Counted from the stretch's first letter, positions 28,899-38,281 are shown. The stretch is DNA of 64,000 nt from Paenibacillus sp. FSL R7-0337 (GCF_037969875.1 NZ_CP150218.1:496001-560000); one strand, 5' to 3'. Notes: generated by a model from the sequence alone, not told the origin. Translations and numbers: made by a program.

Positions 28899-28943
28899 AG
28901 GGGTGCTGCTACGCCGGGAGGTGGTACTCATTCTTCACAGCCA

Positions 28944-29144
28944 GTAACATTTATAGAGGAATGCTGCAAGAAGTGCAACAATACTGCTCAATAGAAGCGA
29001 CGTATACCAAAATCCTGCATGAAATGCAACAAATCCAACGTTAAGTCGCTCTAACCACCGAAATTTGTGCAAAAAATGCAACATTGTACTTCAACCCCGT
29101 AACATTTATAGAGAAATCCTGCAAGAAGTGCAACAATACTGCTC
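28944..29144. repeat. About 52-bp periodic intergenic repeat, four units
   Basis: A core of the form TGCAnnAAnTGCAACA recurs at 28965, 29016, 29068 and 29120, so the spacing is 51, 52 and 52 bp. The first and last units are alike over 46 bp (28944-28989 and 29099-29144, two mismatches), while the two middle units keep little more than the core. The core itself has inverted TGCA half-sites. The rest of this 630-bp gap up to 29411 shows no convincing gene. A weak promoter for the downstream gene is presumed but could not be fixed. Confidence 0.7.
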
Positions 29145-29411
29145 CTTACAAGCGGCTGGTCAGAGAAGGCACCCGCATCCTTCACCCGCTGGGTAATTTT
29201 GTTCCTGATTGCTTTTCTGTCGCTTAAAGTTAACCCTGTGTAAAGCTGCCGTTAACATGGGAACGCCCCGTAAATTGAGTGTAAAGTAATCTGACATACC
29301 TAAAAATTTTACTGTTAGAACCAATATATCTCCATTCGTACACGGCGGTTCACTTGTTAAGATGATACCTGTAAGTCAAATCCCGAAATATTGAAAGGTG
29401 GTCCAACAAAA

Positions 29412-30707
29412 ATGTTCGGAAAAAAGCTTGGGGTAGTTGCAGCATCCATCGCGCTTAGCAGTATAGTGCTTAGTGCTTGCGGAGGAGCCAATGGTAACGA
29501 AGGGGCAACTCAGAAACAGGATGCAAAAGCGGCGGAAGGCAAGGAATCTGTCTCCTTATGGATGTTCGATGCAGATCCGATGTATCAGGCTGCTGCCGAG
29601 GCTACCGCAGCGGAAGTCGGCGTGGATTTGAATTATGAGTACATACAGGATGAGACCTACAAGACCAAAATCAGTGTTGCGCTGGCTGCCAATGAGCTTC
29701 CGGATGTCTTCCAGCAGCATGCCGGGAAGTCCTACCGGACACCAGTGCTGCAATCGAAAACGGTAGCCCCACTGAACGATACCCTGGATTCCACGGGACT
29801 TGGCGCGAAATTTCTGGACAACCAGCTGGTGAAGGAGGAAGACGGCAATATCTATTCCGTTCCTTCCAACATCAGTACAACCTTGGTCTTCTACTATAAC
29901 AAAAAGCTGATGAGCGATCTGGGCGCTACGCCTCCGGCAACCTGGGACGATCTTCAGGCGCTTGTAACCAAGGCCGATGATAAAGGGATCATCCCTATCG
30001 CCCTCGGCGGCAAAGAAAGATGGCAGGGCGATCTGCTGTACAATCTGCTCGTAGCGCGTCAGGACGTTAACGCCTTCGATAATGCGATTAAAGGCGATGC
30101 GAAGTTTACGGATGCTCCATTTGTAGATGCAGCGAAGCAGGTAGCCACTCTGGTTAGCAGTAATGCCTTCCAGAAGGGCTTCCTCGGCTCGGCTTACCTG
30201 GATGCCCAGGAGCTGTTCAAGAACGATAAGGCTCTGATCTGGATTGATGGCAGCTTCAACTTCGGCGCGCTGTCGAAGGCCATGGGCGATAATCTCGGAT
30301 ATATCGCATTCCCGAAGACTGGTGCAGAAGATGTCTACAGTGCGACGATCGGCTTCCAGAACTCGGCGGCGCCTTACTCCTTGTTCGTGAACAACAGTTC
30401 CAAGCACCTTGACAAAGCCAAGGAATTCGCCATCAAGCTGTCCCTTAAGCTCAATGATGAGTTCGTACGCAAAGGCCTGCCGGGCTATGCATCAAGCGAA
30501 GTAAAGTCGGAGTCGCAGAATGAGCAGCTCTCCGCTTATGCTTCCGATATCAGCAAAACAGCAAAAACCCAGGCGATGTGGTTCGGCCTGCTGTCGGCAG
30601 ATACAGGTCAGGAATACCGTGATATGACGCAGCAGCTCTATGGCGGCAATCTGACGCCTGAGGAATACACGGCCCAGCTGGAAACATTGCTTCGTTCGGC
30701 AGAGTAA
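29412..30707 (+). CDS. Sugar ABC transporter substrate-binding lipoprotein
   Basis: A 431-residue extracellular solute-binding protein (family 1). The N-terminus FGKKLGVVAASIALSSIVL followed by SACGG is a lipoprotein signal with the lipobox cysteine. A Gly/Asn/Gln linker follows, then the binding fold (SLWMFDADPMYQAAAEATA, ALAANELPDVFQQHAGKSYR, YSVPSNISTTLVFYYNKKLM, DDKALIWIDGSFNFGALSKA). ATG at 29412 is chosen because GAAAGGTGG lies 11-20 bp upstream; the TTG at 29391 overlaps that site. A hairpin between this gene and the permeases probably keeps binding-protein mRNA in excess. Ligand unknown. Confidence 0.92.
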   Translation: MFGKKLGVVAASIALSSIVLSACGGANGNEGATQKQDAKAAEGKESVSLWMFDADPMYQAAAEATAAEVGVDLNYEYIQDETYKTKISVALAANELPDVFQQHAGKSYRTPVLQSKTVAPLNDTLDSTGLGAKFLDNQLVKEEDGNIYSVPSNISTTLVFYYNKKLMSDLGATPPATWDDLQALVTKADDKGIIPIALGGKERWQGDLLYNLLVARQDVNAFDNAIKGDAKFTDAPFVDAAKQVATLVSSNAFQKGFLGSAYLDAQELFKNDKALIWIDGSFNFGALSKAMGDNLGYIAFPKTGAEDVYSATIGFQNSAAPYSLFVNNSSKHLDKAKEFAIKLSLKLNDEFVRKGLPGYASSEVKSESQNEQLSAYASDISKTAKTQAMWFGLLSADTGQEYRDMTQQLYGGNLTPEEYTAQLETLLRSAE

Positions 30708-30733
30708 GACACGCTTTACAAATATAATAGGGG

Positions 30734-30768
30734 AAAGGCGATGCAGTCTCTTGGACCGCATCGCTTTT
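30734..30768 (+). terminator. Intra-operon hairpin between binding-protein and permease genes
   Basis: AAAGGCGATGC (30734-30744) pairs with GCATCGCTTTT (30758-30768) over 10-11 positions, ending in TTTT. It is a partial terminator or mRNA-stabilising hairpin of the sort that separates binding-protein from permease expression. Confidence 0.7.
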
Positions 30769-30792
30769 CTGCACTCTGATAGGTGGATAGTG

Positions 30793-31677
30793 ATGGAAAG
30801 AGCGCTCTCGGATAAGAAATTAATCGCTTTGTTTCTAGTGCCCGGCTTAACCGTATTTCTGGTCTTCTATTTCGTGCCGATCCTCATGACGGCGTATTAC
30901 AGCTTCCAGGAGTGGGACGGGATTAACCCTATGGCCTTCGTGGGCCTGGACAATTACACCAAGATGTTCACCGCGGATAAAAGCTTCTGGAAGGCGGTAT
31001 GGAACAGTGTGGCCTTCCTGCTGACAGGCGTGTTCGTCCAGCTTCCGCTCTCGTTCGGCCTGGCCCTGCTGGTCTCCCGCAAAATGAAGGGACGCAAATG
31101 GTTCCGCAATATTTACTTTTTCCCGGTGGTCATGTCAACGACGATGGTCAGTCTGCTGTGGGTCAAAATCTACGATCCGAACATCGGGATGCTGAACACA
31201 CTGCTGGAAGCTGCTCACCTCGGCAGCTGGGCGCAGGCCTGGCTTGGAGATACCAAGACAGCTCTCTTATCAGTCCTGATCGTAACAACCTGGCATTATG
31301 TAGGCTATAATATGCTGATCCTGTTCGCCGGTATTCAAGGCATCTCGGAGCAGTACTATGAGGCCGCGAAGCTGGACGGCGCTGTCGGCTGGAAGGCAGT
31401 CCGTTATATCACGCTTCCGTTATTGTCTGATGTGCTGCGGATCTGCGTCGTGCTGAACGTGATTTACGCGCTCAAGACCTTTGAGAGTGTGTATGTGATG
31501 ACTAACGGCGGACCGCTGCATTCCACGACAATGATTGCCCTGAAAATGTTCCAGGAAGCGTTCCTGAAGCAGAACTTCGGCTACGGCAGTGCGCTTGCCG
31601 TGTTCATGGTGCTGGAGTGTCTGATCATCGCCTGGGTACTCAACAAAGTGCTGACCCGTGAAAAAATTGAATATTAA
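30793..31677 (+). CDS. Sugar ABC transporter permease, MalF/UgpA type
   Basis: A 294-residue inner-membrane permease with about six helices, starting at LIALFLVPGLTVFLVFYFVP. The EAA loop reads YYEAAKLDGAVGWKAVRYITLPLL. Another marker is the GPLHSTTMIALKMFQEAF segment near the C-terminus. ATG at 30793 follows AGGTGG by 6 bp; the longer frame begins inside the upstream hairpin. It pairs with the next gene to form the translocation pore. No ATPase gene is in the operon, so a shared MsmX-like ATPase would be needed, as is usual in these bacteria. Confidence 0.92.
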   Translation: MERALSDKKLIALFLVPGLTVFLVFYFVPILMTAYYSFQEWDGINPMAFVGLDNYTKMFTADKSFWKAVWNSVAFLLTGVFVQLPLSFGLALLVSRKMKGRKWFRNIYFFPVVMSTTMVSLLWVKIYDPNIGMLNTLLEAAHLGSWAQAWLGDTKTALLSVLIVTTWHYVGYNMLILFAGIQGISEQYYEAAKLDGAVGWKAVRYITLPLLSDVLRICVVLNVIYALKTFESVYVMTNGGPLHSTTMIALKMFQEAFLKQNFGYGSALAVFMVLECLIIAWVLNKVLTREKIEY

Positions 31678-31689
31678 GGAGGACCGGAC

Positions 31690-32517
31690 ATGCTGAAGAC
31701 TACGAAAAATACAGGCATCTATCTGTTGATGATCCTCATTGCCGTCCTCCAGTTGTTCCCGCTATACTGGCTTGTGGTAAGTGCGTTTAAGGATAATTCG
31801 GAGATTATCGGCGGAGTGGTCTGGGCGCTCCCCACAGAATGGCGGTTTAGCAATTTCTCAGAGGCCTGGGTAAGCGCCAAGGTGAATCAATACTTCTTCA
31901 ACAGTGTGTCAGTTACGCTGATTACCCTCTTGTGCGTGCTGCTGTTCGCTTCGATGATGGCTTACGCGCTGACACGGATGAGATTCAAATATAACGGACT
32001 CATTCTGTTCATTCTGCTCATGGGGGTCATGGTGCCGATTCATGCTACGCTGATTCCGCTGTTCATGATCCTGAAGAATCTCGGCCTTCTCAGCTCCCGG
32101 CTGTCGATTATCCTGCCTTACATTGCTGTAAATCTGCCGATTGGCGTCTATATGCTGTCAGCATTCCTGCGGAGCATGCCGAAGGAGCTGGAGGAGGCAG
32201 CGTTCATTGACGGCTGCGGGGTAGTGAAGTCCTTCTTCAAGGTCGTGCTGCCGCTGCTGAAGCCGCCGCTGGCCTCGGTTGCCATCTTCGTGTTCCTCGC
32301 CGTGTGGAATGAGCTGCTGATGGCGGCAACCTTCATCCAGAAGGAATCGCTGCGGACGCTGCCGCTCGGGCTGATGAACTTCAGCGGCCAGTACAGCATT
32401 AGCTGGGGACCGCTGGCCGCAGCAATGGTAATCTCTACGCTGCCGATTCTGCTTGCTTATGTGCTGTTCAGCGACCAGATGGAGAAGAGCTTTACCGCAG
32501 GCGCAATTCTGAAATAA
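31690..32517 (+). CDS. Sugar ABC transporter permease, MalG/UgpE type
   Basis: A 275-residue permease with six predicted helices (YLLMILIAVLQLFPLYWLVV near the start). The EAA loop is LEEAAFIDGCGVVKSFFKVVLPLLKPPLAS, and the C-terminus ends SFTAGAILK like other MalG-type subunits. AAGGAGG lies 7 bp before the ATG, and the gene follows its partner by 12 bp. The next gene, a nucleotidase-like enzyme, starts 22 bp later in the same operon. Confidence 0.92.
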   Translation: MLKTTKNTGIYLLMILIAVLQLFPLYWLVVSAFKDNSEIIGGVVWALPTEWRFSNFSEAWVSAKVNQYFFNSVSVTLITLLCVLLFASMMAYALTRMRFKYNGLILFILLMGVMVPIHATLIPLFMILKNLGLLSSRLSIILPYIAVNLPIGVYMLSAFLRSMPKELEEAAFIDGCGVVKSFFKVVLPLLKPPLASVAIFVFLAVWNELLMAATFIQKESLRTLPLGLMNFSGQYSISWGPLAAAMVISTLPILLAYVLFSDQMEKSFTAGAILK

Positions 32518-32539
32518 GAGACGAAGAAGGGTGAATGAG

Positions 32540-34147
32540 ATGATGGAACCGGCAGCAAGCCGTAACCTGCGCAAGATTGTGATTATCGCTACCTCGGATG
32601 TTCACGGCAATCTGTGGGGCTACCGTTATGAAGACGGACTCGATACCGTAAATGACGGACTCGCCAGAGTAGCCGCTTATGTCCGCGAACTTAGAGAGAG
32701 CGGAACGGAGATTCTGCTGATCGATAACGGTGACGTCTTCCAGGGAAATATGCTGACTGACGATGTCTACAATAAGCGGCCGGAGGACAGGCATCCGGTT
32801 GCGTCAGCACTTAATGCCATGGGCTATGCTGCGCTGACCCTGGGCAACCATGAATTTAACTTCGGCCTTGGCCTGATAGAGCGAATCCGGCAGGAGCTGA
32901 GCTTCCCGGTGCTTGCTGCCAATGTCTGGGACACGGAAGGCAGACCCTTTGCAGACCCATATGTGATCTTAGAACAGCACGGCATCAGGATTGCGGTTAT
33001 CGGTCTGACGAACCCCAACGTTCCGCGCTGGGACGGAGGCAAGGTTGAGGGCCTAAGATTCGGTCATATGGCCGAGACCGCGCAGGCGATAGCGGCTTCT
33101 CTCCGTGCGGAAGGGAAGGCGGACCTGATTGTGATCAGCGCCCATGCGGGTATGGTCGCAGAATTCGATGAAGAGGGCGGCTCGGATGCCGCCGGACGGA
33201 TTGCGGAGCTTGTTCCTGAAGCAAATGTGCTGCTGGTCGGCCATATGCATATTACCGTGAACCAGCGTATAGGAAATACCGTCATTGGAGGGCCCCGAGA
33301 CCGGGGGCGGGAAGTGGTACGCTTCGACCTGACGGTTGAGGTTGATGGCGGACAGCCCAAGGTCGTTAGCCGGGAGGTCACGGTGGTAGATATGAGCGGC
33401 TGGGAGCCGGACCCGGAACTGCGCAGTATGGTTGCCGGGGCGCATGAAGAGACCCTCCGGTTCATCGCCGATGGCGGTGGTGGCTCTTCCATAGAAGGGG
33501 AGGGCGGCATTCTGGGCTATGCAGCCGCCGATTTCCAGCCTGAAGAGACTGCAGGGCTGCCCGCCGGACGGGTGCAGGATACGGCGGTCATTACCCTGAT
33601 CCAGCGCGCCATGCTGGAGGCCAGCGGAGCGGATGTTGCCGCTACAAGCCTGTTCAACGACAACGCAGACCTGAAGCAGGGACCGCTGACGTATGCAGAC
33701 GTCTACCGCATTTACCCTTTTGACAATGTGCTGTATGTCGTTACCGTCACCGGCAAGGAGCTGAAAGCTTATATGGAAGCTTCGGCAGCCCATTTCCGGC
33801 AGTGGCAACCTGGGGACACGAATATTACTGCCGATCCTGAGGTGCCGAGCTACCTATACGATATGTTCGCCGGGATTAATTATCAGATCGACATCTCGCA
33901 GCCGGTAGGCCAGCGGATCATCCATCTGGCCTACCGGGGCAGACCGCTTGCCGATACGGACGAGCTACAGCTTGCCGTCAACAATTACCGCTATAGCAGC
34001 CTGTTGAAGGCTTCGGGACTAGTCAGCGCTGTCAAGCACTGGGAGTCGGACTGCAGCGTCCGCGAGTTGCTGGTTCATTACATCCGGGAGCGCCAGACGA
34101 TCGTACCGGAGGTCGATCATAACTGGTCAATTACCGGGATGGATTGA
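32540..34147 (+). CDS. 5'-nucleotidase/2',3'-cyclic phosphodiesterase-like metallophosphatase, apparently cytoplasmic
   Basis: A 535-residue enzyme of the UshA/CpdB family. The dinuclear metal site is visible in order: ATSDVHGNLWGY, LIDNGDVFQGNML, LGNHEFNFG, VISAHAG and LVGHMHITVN. The C-terminal nucleotidase domain starts near residue 330 (ASGADVAATSLFNDNADLKQG, YRIYPFDNVLYVVTVTGKEL). Family members are normally exported, but this N-terminus (MEPAASRNLRKIVIIATSDV) has no signal peptide. ATG at 32540 is favoured because AGAAGG is 9 bp upstream; GTG at 32531 abuts it. As the last gene of a sugar ABC operon, it may cleave an imported phosphorylated compound. That is inference. Confidence 0.88.
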   Translation: MMEPAASRNLRKIVIIATSDVHGNLWGYRYEDGLDTVNDGLARVAAYVRELRESGTEILLIDNGDVFQGNMLTDDVYNKRPEDRHPVASALNAMGYAALTLGNHEFNFGLGLIERIRQELSFPVLAANVWDTEGRPFADPYVILEQHGIRIAVIGLTNPNVPRWDGGKVEGLRFGHMAETAQAIAASLRAEGKADLIVISAHAGMVAEFDEEGGSDAAGRIAELVPEANVLLVGHMHITVNQRIGNTVIGGPRDRGREVVRFDLTVEVDGGQPKVVSREVTVVDMSGWEPDPELRSMVAGAHEETLRFIADGGGGSSIEGEGGILGYAAADFQPEETAGLPAGRVQDTAVITLIQRAMLEASGADVAATSLFNDNADLKQGPLTYADVYRIYPFDNVLYVVTVTGKELKAYMEASAAHFRQWQPGDTNITADPEVPSYLYDMFAGINYQIDISQPVGQRIIHLAYRGRPLADTDELQLAVNNYRYSSLLKASGLVSAVKHWESDCSVRELLVHYIRERQTIVPEVDHNWSITGMD

Positions 34148-34269
34148 ATCAACGAAGCCCTGTTCATACTCCGTTCATAATGCCGTCATGTTGAGGACAT
34201 CTTGCTCAAGTAGACTCTACATATACCGCTAAGGTGGATCAACAGAGACATAGACAGGAGAAGATGGAC

Positions 34270-35262
34270 ATGGCTGATACAATCAATAACCAGCAACCAG
34301 GGAAGAAGAGCCGTAAGAAGCGCAAATTATGGTTGAAAATAGTAGGTGGCATTATCGGAGTGCTAGTGCTCTTCATAGGCATCACCTTTATCGTTAATGT
34401 TATCAGCACCGGGATCGACAAGAAGAAGATCGAATCATACGGGCATTACGTTAATGTAGAGGGCAAAAAGATGAATGTGTCTATTCAAGGCAGCGGGGAG
34501 CAAACTATCGTTCTCCTGCCGGGGCAAGGGACCCCGTCGCCTGTACTGGACTTTAAGCCGCTGATTGATGAACTGTCACCTTCCTACAAAGTCGTGGCCA
34601 TTGAACCTTTCGGTTACGGTCTCAGTGATGAAACGGACAAAGAAAGAACGACAGAGAATATCATTAGCGAAATTCATGAAGCGGTGCAGCAACTCGGTCT
34701 GAAGCGTTACATCCTGATGGGCCACTCCATCACGGGACTTTATGCCGTGTCTTATGTGAATGCATACCCGAATGAAGTTGAAGCTTTTGTAGGGATTGAC
34801 AGTAGTGTTCCCAACCAGCCTGGCATGGATGTCAAATTGCCTCTCGGAGCGATGAAGTTTGCTAAAGATTCAGGTGTGATGCGGCTGCTAACGAAGCTCA
34901 GCGGAGATTCGTTTAAATCGCTTGACTATGATGAGCATACCAAAGAACAGATGAAATTCATCTCTGCCGTGCACGGCAGTAATTCAACGCTGATGAATGA
35001 GCTTAGCCACCTTGGTTCCAATTTCAAAAACGGCTCAAAACTGACCTACCCGCAGGATTTGCCGGTGCTGTTGTTCGCGCAATCCAATAACGAACACAAC
35101 AAGCAGTGGATTCCGTTGCATGAGGAGCAGGCGAAGCAGTCTTCACAGGGTAAATTGATCCCAATGGTAGGCTCCCACTACCTGCACCATACGAAGTACA
35201 AAGAAATCGCCGAGGAATTCAAGGAATATATGAAGACCGTTCAATTAAAGCAAGTCCAATAA
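34270..35262 (+). CDS. Membrane-anchored alpha/beta hydrolase
   Basis: About 330 residues. A positively charged N-terminus (GKKSRKKRKLWLK) precedes one transmembrane helix at about 25-47 (IVGGIIGVLVLFIGITFIV), so the catalytic domain faces outward. The hydrolase fold shows VLLPGQGTPSP as oxyanion region, nucleophile serine in LMGHSITGLYAVSY and a likely catalytic His in VGSHYLHHTK near the end. ATG at 34270 is chosen because AGGAG lies 9 bp upstream; ATG at 34264 is too close. Monocistronic, with a terminator following. The substrate is unknown. Confidence 0.85.
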   Translation: MADTINNQQPGKKSRKKRKLWLKIVGGIIGVLVLFIGITFIVNVISTGIDKKKIESYGHYVNVEGKKMNVSIQGSGEQTIVLLPGQGTPSPVLDFKPLIDELSPSYKVVAIEPFGYGLSDETDKERTTENIISEIHEAVQQLGLKRYILMGHSITGLYAVSYVNAYPNEVEAFVGIDSSVPNQPGMDVKLPLGAMKFAKDSGVMRLLTKLSGDSFKSLDYDEHTKEQMKFISAVHGSNSTLMNELSHLGSNFKNGSKLTYPQDLPVLLFAQSNNEHNKQWIPLHEEQAKQSSQGKLIPMVGSHYLHHTKYKEIAEEFKEYMKTVQLKQVQ

Positions 35263-35280
35263 AGAGTATAGAATATTATT

Positions 35281-35311
35281 ATGCGGTACCCCACGGGGTG
35301 CCGCATTTTTG
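35281..35311 (+). terminator. Terminator after the alpha/beta hydrolase
   Basis: ATGCGGTACCCC and GGGGTGCCGCAT form an almost perfect 12-bp stem with a tight loop, followed by TTTTTG. Confidence 0.88.
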
Positions 35312-35417
35312 TGTTTACCCAATTGTAAATGTTCAATTCCGCAACCAATTCCAATTATTGGAGTCTAATTTAAGAATCAGCAATTCTACTATCAGATGAA
35401 ATGGATGAGATGCACGC

Positions 35418-36911
35418 ATGAAAAAATGTAATTGGTTCCTCCTGCTGGCAGCGCTATTCTTGTGCTTCCCGCTCAGCGGTCAGGCCAAAGCCTCCGCGAA
35501 GACAAACCCCACGATAGTATTGGACGGTCAGGCAATCCCTATGCAAAAAAAAGACAAGGTTGAAATTATTAACGGCAGTGTAATGGTTCCCCTTCGGATC
35601 ATTGCAGAGAATATGGGGATGGGGGTCATCTGGAATCAACAGGCGGGAACCGTAACCATTCCGAAGGAATCCGGCAGCGTTGAACTAACCATTGGCCACA
35701 AGGAGGCTTTGATCGATGGAACCTCCCATTCGCTGTCCACAGCGCCCCGCAACCATAGCGGAACCACGCTTGTCCCGTTAAGATTCATCAGCGAAGCCAT
35801 GGGCGTCCAGGTGAGCTGGGACAACAGCCGCAAGGTGGTGGGCTTAACTTCAGCGGGACCTCCAGCAGTGCAGCCGGATTCCGGGCCTGCTACAGATCCG
35901 GCAGTGATCGCTGCCCCGGCAAATCCTGAAGGCACAGCTCCTCCGGCGGCCCAGCCCGTCATCGCAACGACGACTTCAACGCTGAGCGGGCTCAGCTTCA
36001 GCGATAACCGCCTGATGCTTGCTTTTACCGGCGATGTCCAGCCATCCGTACATACCGGAAACGAACCACTGCAGATCGTGGTGGAGCTTCCCTTAACGTC
36101 ATTCTCCGCAGATTTCTTACAAACCGTCTTGTGGGATAGCAGTACTCTATCAGGGGAGCAGGCGATTACTGGAGTCCCGGGTGTCAGCAGGATGGCTTAC
36201 GAGCTGTCAGGGACAGACGCTTCCACGGTACGGGTCACCCTGTTTTTGACTGCAGTTTCACGTTACACCACTTACATAGAGGAGGACGCAGCCTACAGAC
36301 TCCTGGTCGTTGACTTGAACACTCTTTCACCGGAGCCTCTTCCTGTACAGCCGGTTCAACCTGGCAATGGCAAGAAGATTATTGTTATTGATGCCGGACA
36401 TGGTGCTGCGGACCCCGGTACGATCGGAATCACCAAGACGCTGGAGAAGGACTTTAATCTGAGCCTGGCTCTCAAGGTGGAAGCCCTGCTGCTGAAGGAA
36501 CCGTCCTTCCAGGTGGTAATGACACGCCGCGATGATACCTATCCGGCCAATAAAAGACGGGCAGAGATGGCCAATGAGCTTCAGGCGGATGCCTTTGTAT
36601 CCATCCATGCCAATTCGGTCGAAGGACGGCCTGAGGTGCGCGGCACCGAATCCTATTATTACAGTCAAGAGAGTAGAGCTTTTGCCGATATCATGCACAA
36701 GCACCTGCTGGGGGCAACCGGCTTCACAGACCGCAAGGTTAAATATAACAAATATATCGTACTGAAATATTCCAACATGCCAGCTACGCTGCTTGAGGTA
36801 GGCTTCTTGTCCAATGCTGCCGAAGAAGCCGCCCTGTTCTCCGATGATTTCCAGAACCGGGTAGCGGCAGCACTCGTAGCGGGGCTGAAGGAATATTTCG
36901 GGGTGAATTGA
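35418..36911 (+). CDS. N-acetylmuramoyl-L-alanine amidase (Amidase_3) with CuAO-like and AMIN-like domains
   Basis: A 497-residue secreted cell-wall hydrolase that cleaves the amide bond between MurNAc and the stem peptide. A signal peptide covers residues 1 to about 26 (NWFLLLAALFLCFPLSGQAKA). The copper-amine-oxidase-like domain is at about 30-140 (VMVPLRIIAENMGMGVIW, TLVPLRFISEAMGVQVSW). A Pro/Ala-rich linker and an AMIN-like region follow at about 190-300. The zinc amidase domain is at about 318-495: IIVIDAGHGAADPG, the zinc glutamate in the following helix (KTLEKDF), the histidine in VSIHANS and the catalytic glutamate in ATLLEVGFLSN. It lies just before an MFS gene that has its own promoter. 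Confidence 0.9.
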   Translation: MKKCNWFLLLAALFLCFPLSGQAKASAKTNPTIVLDGQAIPMQKKDKVEIINGSVMVPLRIIAENMGMGVIWNQQAGTVTIPKESGSVELTIGHKEALIDGTSHSLSTAPRNHSGTTLVPLRFISEAMGVQVSWDNSRKVVGLTSAGPPAVQPDSGPATDPAVIAAPANPEGTAPPAAQPVIATTTSTLSGLSFSDNRLMLAFTGDVQPSVHTGNEPLQIVVELPLTSFSADFLQTVLWDSSTLSGEQAITGVPGVSRMAYELSGTDASTVRVTLFLTAVSRYTTYIEEDAAYRLLVVDLNTLSPEPLPVQPVQPGNGKKIIVIDAGHGAADPGTIGITKTLEKDFNLSLALKVEALLLKEPSFQVVMTRRDDTYPANKRRAEMANELQADAFVSIHANSVEGRPEVRGTESYYYSQESRAFADIMHKHLLGATGFTDRKVKYNKYIVLKYSNMPATLLEVGFLSNAAEEAALFSDDFQNRVAAALVAGLKEYFGVN

Positions 36912-36936
36912 TCCACTCCGTCCCCGCATTTATAGC

Positions 36937-36965
36937 TTTAAAGATCGCGGTCCGCTCCGTATAAT
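36937..36965 (+). promoter_or_regulatory. Promoter of the MFS / two-component unit
   Basis: TTTAAA (36937-36942), a 17-bp spacer and TATAAT (36960-36965). Confidence 0.5.
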
Positions 36966-37036
36966 ATAGACAGTGAGAGGAGAACCCGGACTTAAGTAGC
37001 TGAGCGTATTTTATGAATCAATAGGGGGTTAAACGA

Positions 37037-38281
37037 TTGAATCGGTATGACCAAAGCGCAAATCCACCGAGCCTGTTCCGTAACAAGTTCCTCCAGACGA
37101 TTCTGTTATCCAGCGTGCTGCTGCAGATCGGGATCTGGGTACGTAATTTTGCTATTCTGCTGTATGTTGCGGAGAGGACCAACAATGATCCCTACGCCAT
37201 TTCGCTGATCAGCGTTGCTGAATTTGCGCCTATCTTTGTTTTTTCCTTCATTGGAGGGACTTTTGCGGACCGGTGGCGCCCGAAGCGGACGATGATCTGG
37301 TGTGATTCCCTGTCTGCGGTATCGGTATTCGCCGTTCTGCTCAGTATTCACTTCGGTTCTTGGGAATCGGTGTATCTGGTCGCGTTCATCTCGGCCATTC
37401 TGTCGCAGTTCTCACAGCCTTCAAGCATGCGGTTATTTAAATTCCATGTGGCGGAGGAACAGCTGCAGCAGGGGATGGCGCTCTTCCAATCACTGATGGC
37501 TATCTTCATGGTCCTGGGACCAATGTTAGGCACTTTCGTATACAGCACCTTCGGCCTTGAGATCTCCATCGCTGTAATGGGCGTGGCTTTTCTGCTGTCA
37601 GCACTTGTGCTTATTCGTCTGCCGGAGGATCATATGGAAGCAGGGACAGTTACCGCGAAGGGGCAATTCCGTAAGGACTTCACCGAGGGCTTCCGGTATG
37701 TCTGGCAGAGTCAGGTGCTGCGGATGCTCGGACTTGCGTTTGTGTTGGCGGGACTTGCCGTGGGCGCAGCCCAGGCACTGAATCTGTTCATCGTCACCGA
37801 GCGGCTGGGCCGAAGCAAGGAGTTCCTCCAGTACATGCTTATGGTTAACGGTGCAGCCATGCTGATCGGGGGAGGGCTGGTGGCCGCCTTCGCCAAAAAA
37901 GTTCCGCCCCAGCTGCTGCTCGCCATGGGGATGCTGGCAGGTGCCGTATGCACCACCATCGTCGGGTTCTCAACAAGCGTTCCGCTTACGCTCACAATCC
38001 AGTTCCTGAACGGGCTGATGTTCCCTTGCATTCATATCGGGATCAGCACGATGATTCTGAGGTGGTCCAATAGCTCGATTGTCGGCCGGGTCAACGGGGT
38101 GCTGAATCCGATGTTCGTCGGAATGATGGTGGTGTCTATGTCGCTGGCGGGTGCGCTGAAGAGCGCCTTTCCGCTTAGTACCATCTACAGTGGAGCCGGA
38201 ATTCTGTTCCTTCTGGGTGCACTCATGATGCTGCCGATTATGAAGCACAAGGCGCCGGATCAGGCACAGGCTGCACAATAA
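37037..38281 (+). CDS. MFS transporter (drug-efflux-like)
   Basis: A 414-residue major facilitator with about 12 hydrophobic helices. The motif between helices 2 and 3 reads GGTFADRWRPKRTMIW, the usual MFS motif A position. The pattern AFVLAGLAVGAAQALNLFIV and PLTLTIQFLNGLMFPCIHIG fits the group of Bacillota MFS proteins annotated as macrolide-efflux-like. TTG at 37037 is the start, with TAGGGGG in front. It lies 36 bp upstream of a response regulator gene and may be co-transcribed with the two-component/ABC resistance module. Substrate specificity cannot be read from the sequence. Confidence 0.85.
   Translation: MNRYDQSANPPSLFRNKFLQTILLSSVLLQIGIWVRNFAILLYVAERTNNDPYAISLISVAEFAPIFVFSFIGGTFADRWRPKRTMIWCDSLSAVSVFAVLLSIHFGSWESVYLVAFISAILSQFSQPSSMRLFKFHVAEEQLQQGMALFQSLMAIFMVLGPMLGTFVYSTFGLEISIAVMGVAFLLSALVLIRLPEDHMEAGTVTAKGQFRKDFTEGFRYVWQSQVLRMLGLAFVLAGLAVGAAQALNLFIVTERLGRSKEFLQYMLMVNGAAMLIGGGLVAAFAKKVPPQLLLAMGMLAGAVCTTIVGFSTSVPLTLTIQFLNGLMFPCIHIGISTMILRWSNSSIVGRVNGVLNPMFVGMMVVSMSLAGALKSAFPLSTIYSGAGILFLLGALMMLPIMKHKAPDQAQAAQ

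Noticed and set aside
28944..29144. CRISPR-like array
   Set aside because: Spacing is regular, but only a 16-bp core is shared, units 1 and 4 match through their supposed spacers, and no cas genes are present.
30719..30730. TATAATAG after the binding-protein gene as a promoter for the permeases
   Set aside because: No -35 is visible and the site lies just before an intra-operon hairpin; read-through from the upstream promoter is more likely.
33053..33808. 251-codon minus-strand frame opposite the nucleotidase-like gene
   Set aside because: Antisense shadow; the plus strand holds all metal-site motifs.
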